Positions 10,871-21,060 of a DNA stretch of 64,000 nucleotides are shown in pieces. Numbering within the stretch: the first letter of the stretch is position 1; each line of letters begins with the position of its first letter. Both the position numbers and the translations under genes were made by a program. The notes under the pieces were generated by a model. The model did no database searches. It saw only the letters and a list, made by a program, of their open reading frames with translations, and had not been told where the DNA came from. The stretch is from Amorphophallus konjac (taxonomy: Eukaryota; Streptophyta; Magnoliopsida; Alismatales; Araceae): assembly GCA_022559845.1 (NCBI GenBank), contig CM040128.1, forward strand, positions 177,436,413 to 177,500,412, written 5' to 3'.

Positions 10871-11896
10871 TATAGCTCTCAACTGAAGATCTGTAGAAGA
10901 GTAGCAGTTTGCAGAGGCGACCACGGCTTCCTCCGGATGAATCTGAAGGCCCAAGAGATACCCATGGAAGCGTCTGCCAGTCTTCTTCGCAACGGCGGTG
11001 GCTTCGTGATCATCTGAGCACTGTGCTGCCCGGGAGAGCTATTCTCTGTCGACTGCGTGAAGCTACCCTGGCAGAGCACCTGAACCTGATGAGAAGCACG
11101 ACTGCAGCCATCGTACTGGGAATCTAAGCAAGAGTTCTTCATCAAAAGTCTTCTACTCCGAGTCTTCTTTCATCCCCAATAGGCAGAGCTCAATTTGGCA
11201 TCCGGATCCAGGAGTTCTCAATTTTCTCCCCTGGGTGCGCGGTTCTGCTTCCCCATAGTCTACACCGACCCCTCATCAGTGTTCAGAGCCTACAGGTCTT
11301 CTCCGACAACATTTGGCTTCCCTGTCAATCTTGCTTCGAAGAGGACTCGTCCACGGTTTCAACGATTCTGGCGGCACCTGATTCTGAGCTCGGGAACGAT
11401 CGTGGCATCCCCTTCTTCCTGCTGTTGGGAACCTGAAGCAGTCAGATCCGAAGAACTGCCACCCTGTTCGAGCCTCCACCCAGACCAGCAGTGGTACCAG
11501 AAGAAATCACCAAATTTCAGACGACTTCCCGATCCAGTTACAAAGAATTCCCCACTGGTCCCGCCTTTAAAAAAATTCAGGAGAGGTCACAGAGGTGCCG
11601 TCTTAGACTGCTAGTCCCTGATTCCAGAATGTGGACAGATTCGGCATCGGCTTCCTTTCATCACTTCTAGCTCGAATTTCTCTCCCTGCTTGGCCGGCTG
11701 AAGGCCCCTCCCTGTGAGGAGGTAATGTTTGGATGTAATCATCATCTTCCCTTCCCCATGATCCCCCCCCCTTGCATGGGGTGTAGTGTTGCAGCAATTT
11801 GAGCAGGTCAAGCTTCCCCGGCGCGGCGTGTGGGGAACACACGCTTCCCCGCTCGCCCACGTCTCCGACTCGAGGCCGGTGTCCGCACACCGGTCA

Positions 11897-14800
11897 TGTA
11901 ATGCCTTGGATCCTTGGTAGATCTTTGCTGGATCCTTTGCAGGTCTTGTGGGATCTTCGTTGGATCTTTCGGATCTGTTTTGGATTGGTTTCGTTGAGTT
12001 TCGGTGCACTTTTGTGGCTTTCGAGTTGAGTTTGACGAGCCGTGTGGGTTTTTCTCACGTACTAGTTACGGAACCCTACGGTGAGTTTGTTTGTCAATTC
12101 TCGAACTCGTGGACGCTACAGCGACGATGTACTCTTCGAGCCGTCGTTTCGGCTATTTTTACGTATTTTTTTGAATTTGTGCATTTTCGGCGCATTTTTG
12201 GAATTTTCGGAAATTAGGAAAAATTCCTAATTTCTTTTCTTTTTATTTCCTTTTCCTCTCTCTTTCTCCTCACTGTCGCGATCTCACTCTCTCTCTCCCG
12301 TTCTCTCTCGTTCTCTCCCCCTTCTGGCTCCGGCTGCAGACGGAGGTGCTCGCGGGTGAGGTGGCGACGAGGTGGAGCTGTCGAGGTGCGCGATGGGGCG
12401 AGGATCGGATCGATTCTGGCGCGATCCCGAACGGTGGATTCAAAGCCGGTGAAATCGATTCACGAGTGGTTTTCGGCGTGGTTTAGTCCCTTCGGGGCAC
12501 GGTTTCTTCAGTGGAGGTAGGGTGACTGATCCTTACTTCGTCCTCTTCGTTTTCCCTGCCATTGCACGACGTTCGGCAAGGAAACGATCGAGTTTGGGCT
12601 TGTTTTGCCTAAACCGTGATTTTTGTGGTTTTTAGGGTCGGCCGGTAAACGGCGATCGTTTGCGGCGTAGTTAGTTTCTAACTGACCGCAGGGATGTCAG
12701 GATCCCATCCACATTGATTTCGTGTGATTTGGTGTTCATTCGAGGCCGGTAGAAGCCCGGGAACCTCGGTGACCCACTTAGGGTCGATTTGATGAAATCG
12801 CTCGGATCATGCGTTTTTGAGCTTGCATGTGGGGTTTTGAGTCCCCTGATGTTGTTATTCGTTGTTGTGGTTTGTCTCCCCTGTGTTTCGGTGTGAATGG
12901 GCCGTGGAACGGGCCGATTCGGCAGTTCCTCTGTTTTCCCGCCGTGACCGATGTAGCGGTCGTGCCAGCGACCGTTACTTGATTCTAACGGTCCTACGAC
13001 TGACCGTCGTTTGGTCTGAGTCATTTATGCTTTTTGGCATCTGGGTAAGAGACGGCCCTAGGGTGGCGCGTCGCTTCCTTGTAACGTGCCTAGGTTAGCG
13101 CGTTACTTCGCTCGATGTTTTGGTTTTGGGGTTAAGTCGATTCTTCTAACGCGCTTGACCTAGTGCGTTGGATGAGTGTAACGCACCTTGCCCTGGCCGT
13201 TACTTGCTGTTTGACCGACGTTTGACCTGTTGAGGTGGTGCCTCCATCGGTCATGCCCCCGTGCGTCGTTTGAGTGTAACGCGCCTGCCCCTGGCCGTTA
13301 CATTCTGTTTGGCCTAGCTTGGGTGGCTGTGCCCGTTGGGTGTAACGCGCTTGCCCCCATGCGTCGTTGTGATACAACGCGCCTGCTCCTGGCCGTCGTT
13401 TGCTGTTTTGTGTTGGGTTGAGGGTGGTTGTGCACGTTGAGAGTAACGCGCTTGCCCCTGTGCGTCGTTTGGCTCTGACGCCTCTCCCCTGCCGCGTCGT
13501 TTGGTTGTAACGCGCCTGGCGTTGCGCGTTACTTCGCTTTGGTTGAGGGTGGCTGTGCACGTTGTGAATAACGCGCCTGGTGTCGTGCGTTACTTGGCTT
13601 TATGTGGTTTTGTAGGTTGTCAGGGTGGTGTGAGTGACGGCCTGTTGCCCGTCCATTGTTTGGGAAGTAACGGCCCTAGGCTAGACCGTCTCTTGCTTGT
13701 AGCGGTCTAGGGCTGGTGCGTTACAGTCCTTGTGCCTTGGTTTTCAGCCCGTTGATTCCTGTGTGTCTTGGCTTGGCCTTGTGGTCTGCCCATTGTCCCG
13801 TGGATGTCTCCCGACGTCCTATGAGGGTTAAGACTACGTTGTAAGGTAGCCAGGAGTCTTCTTACTTGTGGTAGGATTCTTGATCCTACTTTTGTATGCG
13901 GTTGTGTGGTTCGAGGTAACCCGGTTTGACCCAGTGGTTGACGTGTGACCTTGTGTGTGTGTGTCTCGGTGGTTGTGTCTGACTCGAGGCGCTGCTTCTG
14001 GACGCTTCGAGGTGTTGCTCTGTCTCGGTTTGCGTGTCCAATCGTGCTGAGGGTTCTTGGCGTTTCCCTCAGGTCTCCGTGTGTCGTTTTCTGCGGAGCG
14101 TGGTTTCTTCTGGCTTAGGATTAGACCGATTGGCGGCTTGTTCCGCTGTTCGTGATGATCTTGCCTTTGAGTCGTCCGACTTAGGGATCGTTACGTTGTA
14201 GGTCTAGTTACCTGGTCCTGAGTCTGTTGGTGGTTGTTTGACTGCCTGGGTGCTTTGTTGTGCACGAGACAGGGCTTTTCTTAGCTGTCTGTGCTGTAGC
14301 GCCTGTGTTTCAGAGTTCGTGCCTTGTGAGCCTCCCCCAGTTGTAGCCCTAGGCTTTTGCCGACCCACCGGGAGTGGTGGAGGGGTTTTCCTGTTGCGTT
14401 TGGTGCGTACGGTTCTTAAGCTAGTTCCGTAGGCCCCGGCCTAACGGTAGCGTCCTACCGAGGGGAATACTAGCTAGAGGCCTGACCTAGGTAGAGGTCG
14501 GTGTGTGCACACATGGTCAGGGACTGGGGACTTGCGCCGACGGGCGTGGCCCTGACTAGTCACTCGCAGTTGGTCCCATTCCTTGGGACTCCTGTTCCTT
14601 GGACCTGGTTCTTGGTGTGTCTTGTCCTGTTGACAAGACACTTTTGGCGTAGTGTAAGTCGTTAGTGGACGCATCTGGTCATTCTTCTGGAAGGAGGGTG
14701 CTCCTGTCACTTGGTGCAGTGGCTCTCGGCGTTTTCCTGTGCGCTGTGACCTTCGCGAGTTGCCCGTTCGTGGCTGTACTCGAGGTCAGTGTTCTGTCGT

Positions 14801-15612
14801 CTGCACGATGTTTGGATCGTGCGTGGGGCTGGGTGCGCGACGTTTTCGATCGTGTACATGTTTGTTTGGCGTCTGTCTAGGTCTTGTCTAGACCTTGTTT
14901 ATTTGGGCTGGTTGACAGACTGGTGTACCCTTCTGTGTGAGTTTAGGGTCAACCATCTGTTGCCTTTTTGTTTGGAGTAGTTTGGGGTGCCGAGGTTAGT
15001 TCGGCAGCCGCTTGAGTGGTGCGGGTTCTCACCCCTCTCCTGCCTGTTCCCTACTCCTGCTGTACCCTGTCTGTTTACAGCTTTGTAGTGTAGCTTTTCC
15101 TGCTCTGCTGCACTCATTGTTTCTGTTGCTTCCGTTGCTCTGTGCATTTTCCAGTGGGGATCCGCGTGACCCCTACTGAGTTTCTGTTGAGACTCACCCC
15201 TGCTTTTCAGGTGGGTTTCGCCGTCTGCCTCTACTGTTCCTGGTGGAGCGCGTTCGCTGTAGCTGCCAGCTGTGCCTGCGTCGGGTTTCCCCCGACTTCA
15301 GTGTACGTTTCTTTTCTGTCGGACTGTACTGTGATAGACTTGTTGTCTTTCCTTTGGGCTGGACTCTGGTGTATAATTGTAATTGTTGAAATTGCTAATA
15401 AAAATGTAATTTTATTTCTGCTACTTTAGCAAACTGATCTAATGAAATTTAATTGCTTTCTGTTATATCTGCTGGCTTCAATATATTCCACACACTCCTT
15501 TTTCCCTTCGGCGCTTTCCCGCGCTTGGGAGGCCTCGCGGGTCCCATGTGGTATCACGTGTATTCGGTATTTATATCAGGTACACCGGGTATCCGGAATC
15601 CGGGTCGCTACA
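11897..15612 (+). mobile_element. 3.7-kb solo LTR inserted in the B1 5' LTR
   Basis: The insert is flanked by GGTCA on both sides (11892-11896 and 15613-15617), while the uninterrupted 3' LTR has a single GGTCA. It starts TGTAATGCC and ends GGGTCGCTACA. There is no internal direct repeat, primer-binding site or pol-like frame, so it is a solo LTR from intra-element recombination. Termini and length suit a Tekay/Del-type chromovirus. Orientation is assigned from a possible poly(A) region near 15395 (GCTAATAAAAATG) and is tentative. All contained reading frames are short and unconvincing. Confidence 0.85.
13081..13724. repeat. Array of ~25-bp imperfect palindromes in the solo LTR
   Basis: About twelve modules of type GTAACGCGC, 6-10 nt, GCGTTAC or variants lie at 13081, 13147, 13178, 13276, 13342, 13375, 13443, 13477, 13506, 13569, 13666 and 13701. 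Central sequences vary while outer arms are kept. Spacers are 5-75 bp, GT-rich and dissimilar. Confidence 0.8.
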
Positions 15613-16018
15613 GGTCAGGTATATGCTGAACCCTCCCTGGATATTTGTGTTTTATTAGTATCATTTCTAAGTTCAGCCGGCGAGGAAGAGAGTGCCCGGC
15701 CCATGATTCCCGATCACGAGTGGCCACCGCGGATTAAGTGAGGAGAGATCCCCGTACCCTCAAGGCACGGCGTCCACCCCACTGATGTGGGTGCTCCAAT
15801 CCAAGGGAGGGGAACTCATTGGCCAAGTCATCACCCTAACCAGTGTGGTGTAGGCTCTCGAATCCACCCTACCATCACTTAGTCACCACGGGGAAAGGGT
15901 TGTGCTGCGATATCGGTCCGCCAACATCGAGTCTGCCAATTTGTAAGTGGGCTTGCAAGGCTAGGTCCGAGGTTCATTTGGTTGATGCCATTGCACCCTT
16001 AGGTCGTGTCACATTAGT

Positions 16019-16030
16019 TGGTATCAGAGC
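16019..16030 (+). other. B1 primer-binding site (tRNA-iMet)
   Basis: TGGTATCAGAGC, complementary to the 3' end of plant initiator methionine tRNA, starts three bases after the 5' LTR. It fixes the plus orientation of B1. Confidence 0.92.
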
Positions 16031-16062
16031 AAGTCATTGACTTGTTCTCACACGTCAAGTCC

Positions 16063-16758
16063 ATGGGCACACTTGCATTAGAGTTCTCATCAGATCGCTC
16101 CATGCATTATCCACCTCCCATTGTCATTGAGTCTATGGACCAAAAGGTCCCAATTCCCATCATATCCCAAGCCTACCTACCTAATGGGAGCCCCACAGAA
16201 ATTGACTTCATCGACATGGTAGAAGATAATTGGGTATCCCCCGAAATTATAGCCACCCTCTCTACGACCGGACAAATTGTGCACAACGGAGACCAAGTCT
16301 TCGTTGAATTCCATAAATGGTTTGGAGAGACCAAATACTTTGATGGAGCATGGTGTCAAATTGGTACTTTGGAAGGCCCTTGCATAATCCTAGGGAAACA
16401 ATGGCTTGATGAATGGAATACCACCTTCCACCCATTGCGTTGGTCTTGCCTAGTTCATCCCCCACATCTCCCGGGAGCCTATGGTTTCAACAACCTTTTG
16501 TTCCCTCACCCACCGGAGCCCCATACCCGGCCACCATGCCCTCTCAACCCACTTCAAAGAATGAATGAGGTCATGAGTAAACATGAGGAGAACCCGACCC
16601 ACAAGACCAAATCCCCGGGATTGGACACCAACCCAAAGCCCTTCCCCACCTTTAAGGAAATCCATACTCCTATCAATAAGGAGGAGGACATCAAATCATC
16701 CCCGTCCAAACAAACACATACCTCCCCAAACCACTCAATCTCACCCAAAAGATGGTGA
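16063..16758 (+). pseudogene. Family B protein, N-terminal frame
   Basis: The first in-frame ATG after the primer-binding site is at 16063; the frame runs 231 codons to a TGA. Function is unknown. Around residues 80-110 the sequence FVEFHKWFGETKYFDG followed by CIILGKQWLDEW resembles the C-terminal part of a retroviral-type aspartic protease, which ends in an ILGxxWL motif. I see no DSG/DTG catalytic site. A Pro/Lys-rich linker follows. The stop overlaps the next frame by 7 bp (ATGGTGA). In B2 the matching region lies inside one long frame, so this stop is best read as a frameshift lesion or a -1 shift. Confidence 0.55.
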
Positions 16759-17561
16759 CCATAGGAGAACTCATCATCAAATGGCTCAAGCAAAATCTCA
16801 TCCCTCATGCCTTGTACTTTCAAATCCCAACCATGGAGCACCCTTTCCAATTAGCACCCATTAACTCCTATCACATCGCATTCCAATCCTACTATGAGGT
16901 AAATGGTTGGGATGATCTCCTCAAGGGTTTAGAATGGCAACTAAAGTTGACTTGCTTATTGACCTTAGGAGCAGCCCACCCAAGAAGACTTAGTCTCATC
17001 CACCCATGTGATGGTTCTATCACCTCAGTCTTCACTATTGGTTGTTACACTAGTGACCTCCTTCTCATTCTCCCCATAGAGGAAAAACCCATCATGGTCC
17101 ACTCCACTCCCATTAAGATCCCAAGTACCTTGATCGACTGGCCCACTAAAGACTTTGGTCCAATTACCTTGGGGAAGGATGACCCACCGTGCATAGACCA
17201 TGTGGACATAGAGTTCCTTCCTCTAGGAAGTCCAGTCCATGACCCCTTTGATCCCTTCCAATGGGAGCCTAGTTACCCATGTGACACACCCACCTTACCC
17301 ACAACTCACCTTTCCCTACCCCAACTAACTATGTTGGACCAAGACCACCTCTTCCAAGACTCGGGCCACACAAAGGGAACCATCGCCATAGACAACATAT
17401 GCCTAGGAAGCAAGGAAGAGCCCCTTTCCATAATGCCCACCTTCCTAGATCCTTTTGACCCTTTCACATGGAAGTTCAAAGGCCATCCCACACCCATACA
17501 CATGGAAGTCATCTTTGGGATAGGAATGAATAAGTCTTGCACAACACATCACTTGGCATGA
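16752..17561 (+). pseudogene. Family B protein, conserved central frame
   Basis: These 269 codons align well with residues ~370-620 of the B2 protein. Shared blocks include the start (GELIIKWLKQN against GEPLSHWLKEN), SITSVFTIGCYTSDLLLILP against SISSIYTMGCYTSDLLLSLP, HTKGT, and PFDPFTWKFKGHPTPIHM against PFDPYKWELKGHPIPTHM. I recognise no named domain. Conservation between two elements with different LTR lengths suggests a selected function in the past, perhaps Gag-like or structural. It overlaps the following frame by 25 bp, which implies another -1 step. Confidence 0.6.
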
Positions 17562-18553
17562 TTCATAAGACGGGTCCATTCATTCACATCACCCACATGT
17601 CAAGTAGGAAGCATGAATGGACCATTTTCGGATGTAATGGTCCACCTTCATTCATCATGAGTCTTAAGCATGATAGGTGCACTCTTGGATGTCCGGGTCC
17701 CCTGGCATTTGCCACCCCTTTGCATGATAGAGCTACATTGGGAGGTCTAGGCCCTCCTATCCTCACTAACCTTCATAGGGATTCTAGACATGCTAGGTCC
17801 ACATTTGGGTGCCCGGGACCCCCAACATCCAATAGAGTGCTAGCATTCACCAACTATGTCTCAGGATTGCATACTTGCAAGCACATCATCAAAGGCAATA
17901 GGATTTGTCAAAGGCGAATCGATACCCGCAAAAGAAACCAAAACTTCCAAAAGGGTGACTATCTGATGGTCAGGATGAAGAGGCTCTTCCCTAGAGTCAC
18001 CTCTACGCTCATGGATCGAGAGACTGGACCCTTTATGGTCTTGGGGCGATTGAGCATAAATGCCAATGAGTTGGTCCTTCTGAAGGAATATGGGGTCAAC
18101 CCTCATTGTAGTATGGCGGACCTTGTACCCTGCAAGGGCCCCGCGGTGGCACCTAGCGAGGATATTGAGCCCATACCCCCTTTTAAGAGTGACCCCACCA
18201 ATGAGAATCCACTTCTAACCTTGAGAGCCCGGCATGAGCACAAAGATTTGATACTAGTTGAACATAATGACACCATCAGGAGCAGGGCAATCCAGCAGTA
18301 TCTTGTAAGGTGGAAGGGCCGGCCACGATGGTGGACACATGGGCGAGCCAGGAAGGACTCTTACTCGACGGAGTCGAGCTCTTCGCACCCCGGGAGTATG
18401 ACGGGGGCATCTCTCACCCTTCATATTTTTCGGTTGTTCACCAGCATGGTTCCATTATGTCAATCACATTTTCCTGATTCAGTTCATGTAATTTTCATAT
18501 TTTCTTTGAGTCATAATTATGTAATCTTCTTTTTATTTGAGTCATGTCCCTAG
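17537..18553 (+). pseudogene. Family B protein, GPF/chromodomain C-terminal frame
   Basis: The first ATG is at 17558. Residues ~25-105 hold four copies of a short repeat around FGCxGPP (for example TIFGCNGPP, TLGCPGP, TFGCPGPP). Next comes a stretch like the C-terminal GPF module of Ty3/gypsy integrases: FQKGDYLMVRMKRLFP, then ETGPFMVLGRLSINANELVL, then NPHCSMADLVP. Then QQYLVRWKGRP begins a chromodomain; the rest appears shifted into another frame that reads DTW and later LLDGVELFAPREYDG across the LTR start. No integrase zinc or DDE core is present. The frame continues into the 3' LTR, where it is not meaningful. Confidence 0.6.
18381..18398 (+). other. B1 polypurine-tract region
   Basis: CTTCGCACCCCGGGAGTA directly precedes the 3' LTR. 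The B2 equivalent reads CTCCGGGAGTA before its 3' LTR. The tract is short and only partly purine. Confidence 0.5.
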
Positions 18554-20823
18554 GTCTTTTGTTATTTCCCTAAGTTTGTGTGTCATTAAGTTAGTTTGAT
18601 TAAGTCATTGGGCCCATTTCTTTGGGCTAGGCCCATGGGTGCCCCTCCTCTTTTCGGTTCTTTGTCATTGTGGCAAGAGTCAAGGGCTTTTTGTAAAATG
18701 TGGGTTGCCTATATATAGGACCCCATTCCCCCCCATTTTGAGTTAATGAATCAATGAATGAAAAACTTGCCATTTTGAGAGTTCAAACTTCTTATCTAGT
18801 GGAGAGATTCCATTATTTGGGTGAGAGACCCTAGGGGAGAGATTCATCACCCATCCCTCTTAATCTCTCTCTTTCACTCCCCTTTCTCTCTCCTCCACAC
18901 CCAATTTCAAAAATTTTCTCTCTCCTCCCTTCCCAACCACCACTCTCCCACCTACCCCCATTAAAGGCCACTCCCCTTCCCCACACATCCCATTACTCCA
19001 CCCCCTAGTCCCAAGAGAGCTTCCACCAATCCTAGCTCCACCTCCCAACCCCCAACTACCCCACCCACTTCCCCAAGCACCCTTCCCACTACCCCAAGCA
19101 CCCCTTCCCTTCCCCAACACAACCCCTCCCATCCCCAAGACCACCATTGAATACCCTCCATTAAGGAAAATTCAAACTCACCTTCCCTCCACCCACTTGT
19201 GCCCCCCTCACCTTCCCCTCTCCCTCCAAGCCCAAATCGTAGCTCCTCCTCCCACCACCGGTTAGACCCCCTTCCAGACCCCATTCTTCCCTTCCCCCAC
19301 CTTGGAACACCCCCTTCAAGACGCCCTCACAGCCCGGGCTTTCCCCACACTCATCCACCCCCATTTCCCCTCCCATATACCCCATTCCCCCCCGTCATCT
19401 TCAACCTACAGCTCTCAACTGAAGATCTGCATAAGAGTAGTAGTTTGCAGAGGTGACCACGGCTTCCTCCGGATGAATCTGAAGGCCCAAGAGATACCCA
19501 TGGAAGAGTCTGCCAGTCTTCTTCGCAACGGCGGTGGTTTCGTCGTCATCTGAGCACTGTGCTGCCCGGGAGAGCTGTTCTCCCTCGACTGCGTGAAGCT
19601 ACCCCAGCAGAGCACCTAAACCTGATGAGAAGCACGACTGCGGCCATCCTACAGGGAATCTAAGCAAAAGTTCTTCATCAAAAGTCTTCTACTCCGAGTC
19701 TTCTTTCATCCCCAACAGGCAGAGCTCAATTTGGCGTCCGGATCCAGGAGTTCTCAATTTTCTCCCCTGGGTGCGCGGTTCTGCTTCCCCACAGTCTGCA
19801 CCGACCCCTCATCAGTGTTCAGAGCCTATTGGTCTTCTCCGACAACATTTGGCTTCCCCGTCAGTCTTGCTTCGAAGAGGAGTTGTTCACGGTTCCACGG
19901 CGGCACCTGATTCTGAGCTCGAGAGCGATCGTGGCATCCCCTTCTTCCTGCTGTTGGGAACCTGAAGCAGTCAGATCCGAAGAACTGCCACCCTGTTCGA
20001 GCCTCCACCCAGACCAACAGTGGTACCAGAAGAAATCAACAAAATTCAAACGACTTCCCGATCTAGTTACGAAAAATTCCCCACTGGTCCCGCCTTCAGC
20101 AAAATTCAGGAGAGGTCATAGAGGTGTCGTCTTCGACTGTTGGTCCCTGATTCCAGAATGTGGACAGATTCGGCATCGGCTTCCTTTCATCACTTCTAGC
20201 TCGAATTTCCCTCCCCGCTTAGCCGGCTGAAGGCCCATCCCTGTGAGAAGGTAGTGTTTAGATGTAATCATCATCTTCCCTTCCCCATGAACCCCCCCTT
20301 GCATGGGGTGTAGTGTTGTTGTAATTTGAGCAGGTCAAGCTTCCCCGGCGCGGCGTGTGGGAAACACACGCTTCCCCGCTCGCCCACGTCTCCGACTCGG
20401 GGCCGGTGTCCTCACACCGGTCAGGTATATGCTAAACCCTCCCTGGATATTTGTGTTTTATTAGTATCATTTCTAAGTTCAGCCGGCGAGGAAGAGAGTG
20501 CCCGGTCCCGTGATTCCCGATCACGAGTGGCCACCGCGGATTGAGTGAGGAGAGATCCCCGTACCCTCAACGAACGGCGTCTGCCCCACTGATGTGGGTG
20601 CTCCAATCCAAGGGAGGGGAACTCATTGGCCAAGTCATCACCCTAACCAGAGTGGTTTAGGCTCTCGAATCCACCCTACCATCACTTAGTCACCATGGGG
20701 AAAGGGTTGTGCTGCGATATCAGTCCGCCAACATCGAGTCCGCCAATTTGTAAGTGGGCTTGCAAGGCTAGGTCCGAGGTTCATTTGGTTGATACCATTG
20801 CACCCTTAGGTAGTGTCACATCA
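18399..20823 (+). repeat. B1 3' LTR (2425 bp)
   Basis: It is the uninterrupted partner of 9861-16016. It starts TGACGGGGGCATCTC and ends GTGTCACATCA. The TATA box is at 18708-18719 and the pyrimidine-rich leader at 18845-19400. The single GGTCA at about 20420 is the empty site of the solo-LTR insertion seen in the other copy. Confidence 0.93.
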
Positions 20824-20828
20824 GAGAT

Positions 20829-21060
20829 AGTGATAGCAATGAGCATGTGCGAGCGGAGATGGAATGCAGACACCGTGGGGCTTGGATGATGATGCCCAGT
20901 CGGTGGGACCATAGAACTTCTTCCTGCACTCAAAATTCATTAGCCAAGATATAGAGAATAGCAGTGATGATAACAATCATAATATGACATGCAAGCATCA
21001 AACAACATTGCATAGAACGAAAAGCATTGCATAAAGCATCGTAGAAAAAGTTGTGAGGCA
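20829..21060 (-). other. Element A internal region, right copy, second piece
   Basis: It resumes the A sequence broken at 9860 (AGTGATAGCAATGAGC onward) and aligns with about 4054-4284. At 21060 it is broken again by the copia element. No gene is seen. Confidence 0.88.

Larger units (their letters stand above)
9861..16016 (+). repeat. B1 5' LTR (interrupted by a solo LTR)
   Basis: Removing 11897-15617 leaves an LTR of about 2.4 kb that aligns throughout with 18399-20823. It ends GTGTCACATTA three bases before the primer-binding site. Scattered substitutions separate it from the 3' LTR. Confidence 0.9.
9861..20823 (+). mobile_element. Element B1: non-autonomous chromovirus-derived LTR retrotransposon
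   Basis: The 5-bp target duplication GAGAT (9856-9860 and 20824-20828) flanks it exactly, within the A internal sequence GGGAGATAGTGATAGC that is intact near 4050. LTRs begin TGAtGGGGGCATCTC and end near CACATCA. A tRNA-iMet primer-binding site follows the 5' LTR. The internal part is only 2.4 kb and holds three overlapping frames of one broken gene, with no reverse transcriptase or RNase H. The 5' LTR carries a later 3.7-kb insertion. B2 at 51809-60238 is a relative. Confidence 0.92.

Noticed and set aside
13132..13560. 142-codon minus-strand frame in the solo LTR
   Set aside because: It runs through the palindrome array and is basic and low complexity. No start context or homology supports a gene.
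9861..16016. A 6.1-kb LTR for B1
   Set aside because: The 3' LTR is 2425 bp and aligns on both sides of 11897-15612, which is bounded by GGTCA duplicates, so the extra length is a later insertion.
16019..16030. A tRNA gene near TGGTATCAGAGC
   Set aside because: Only the 3' complement of tRNA-iMet is present, directly after an LTR. It is a primer-binding site, not a tRNA gene.
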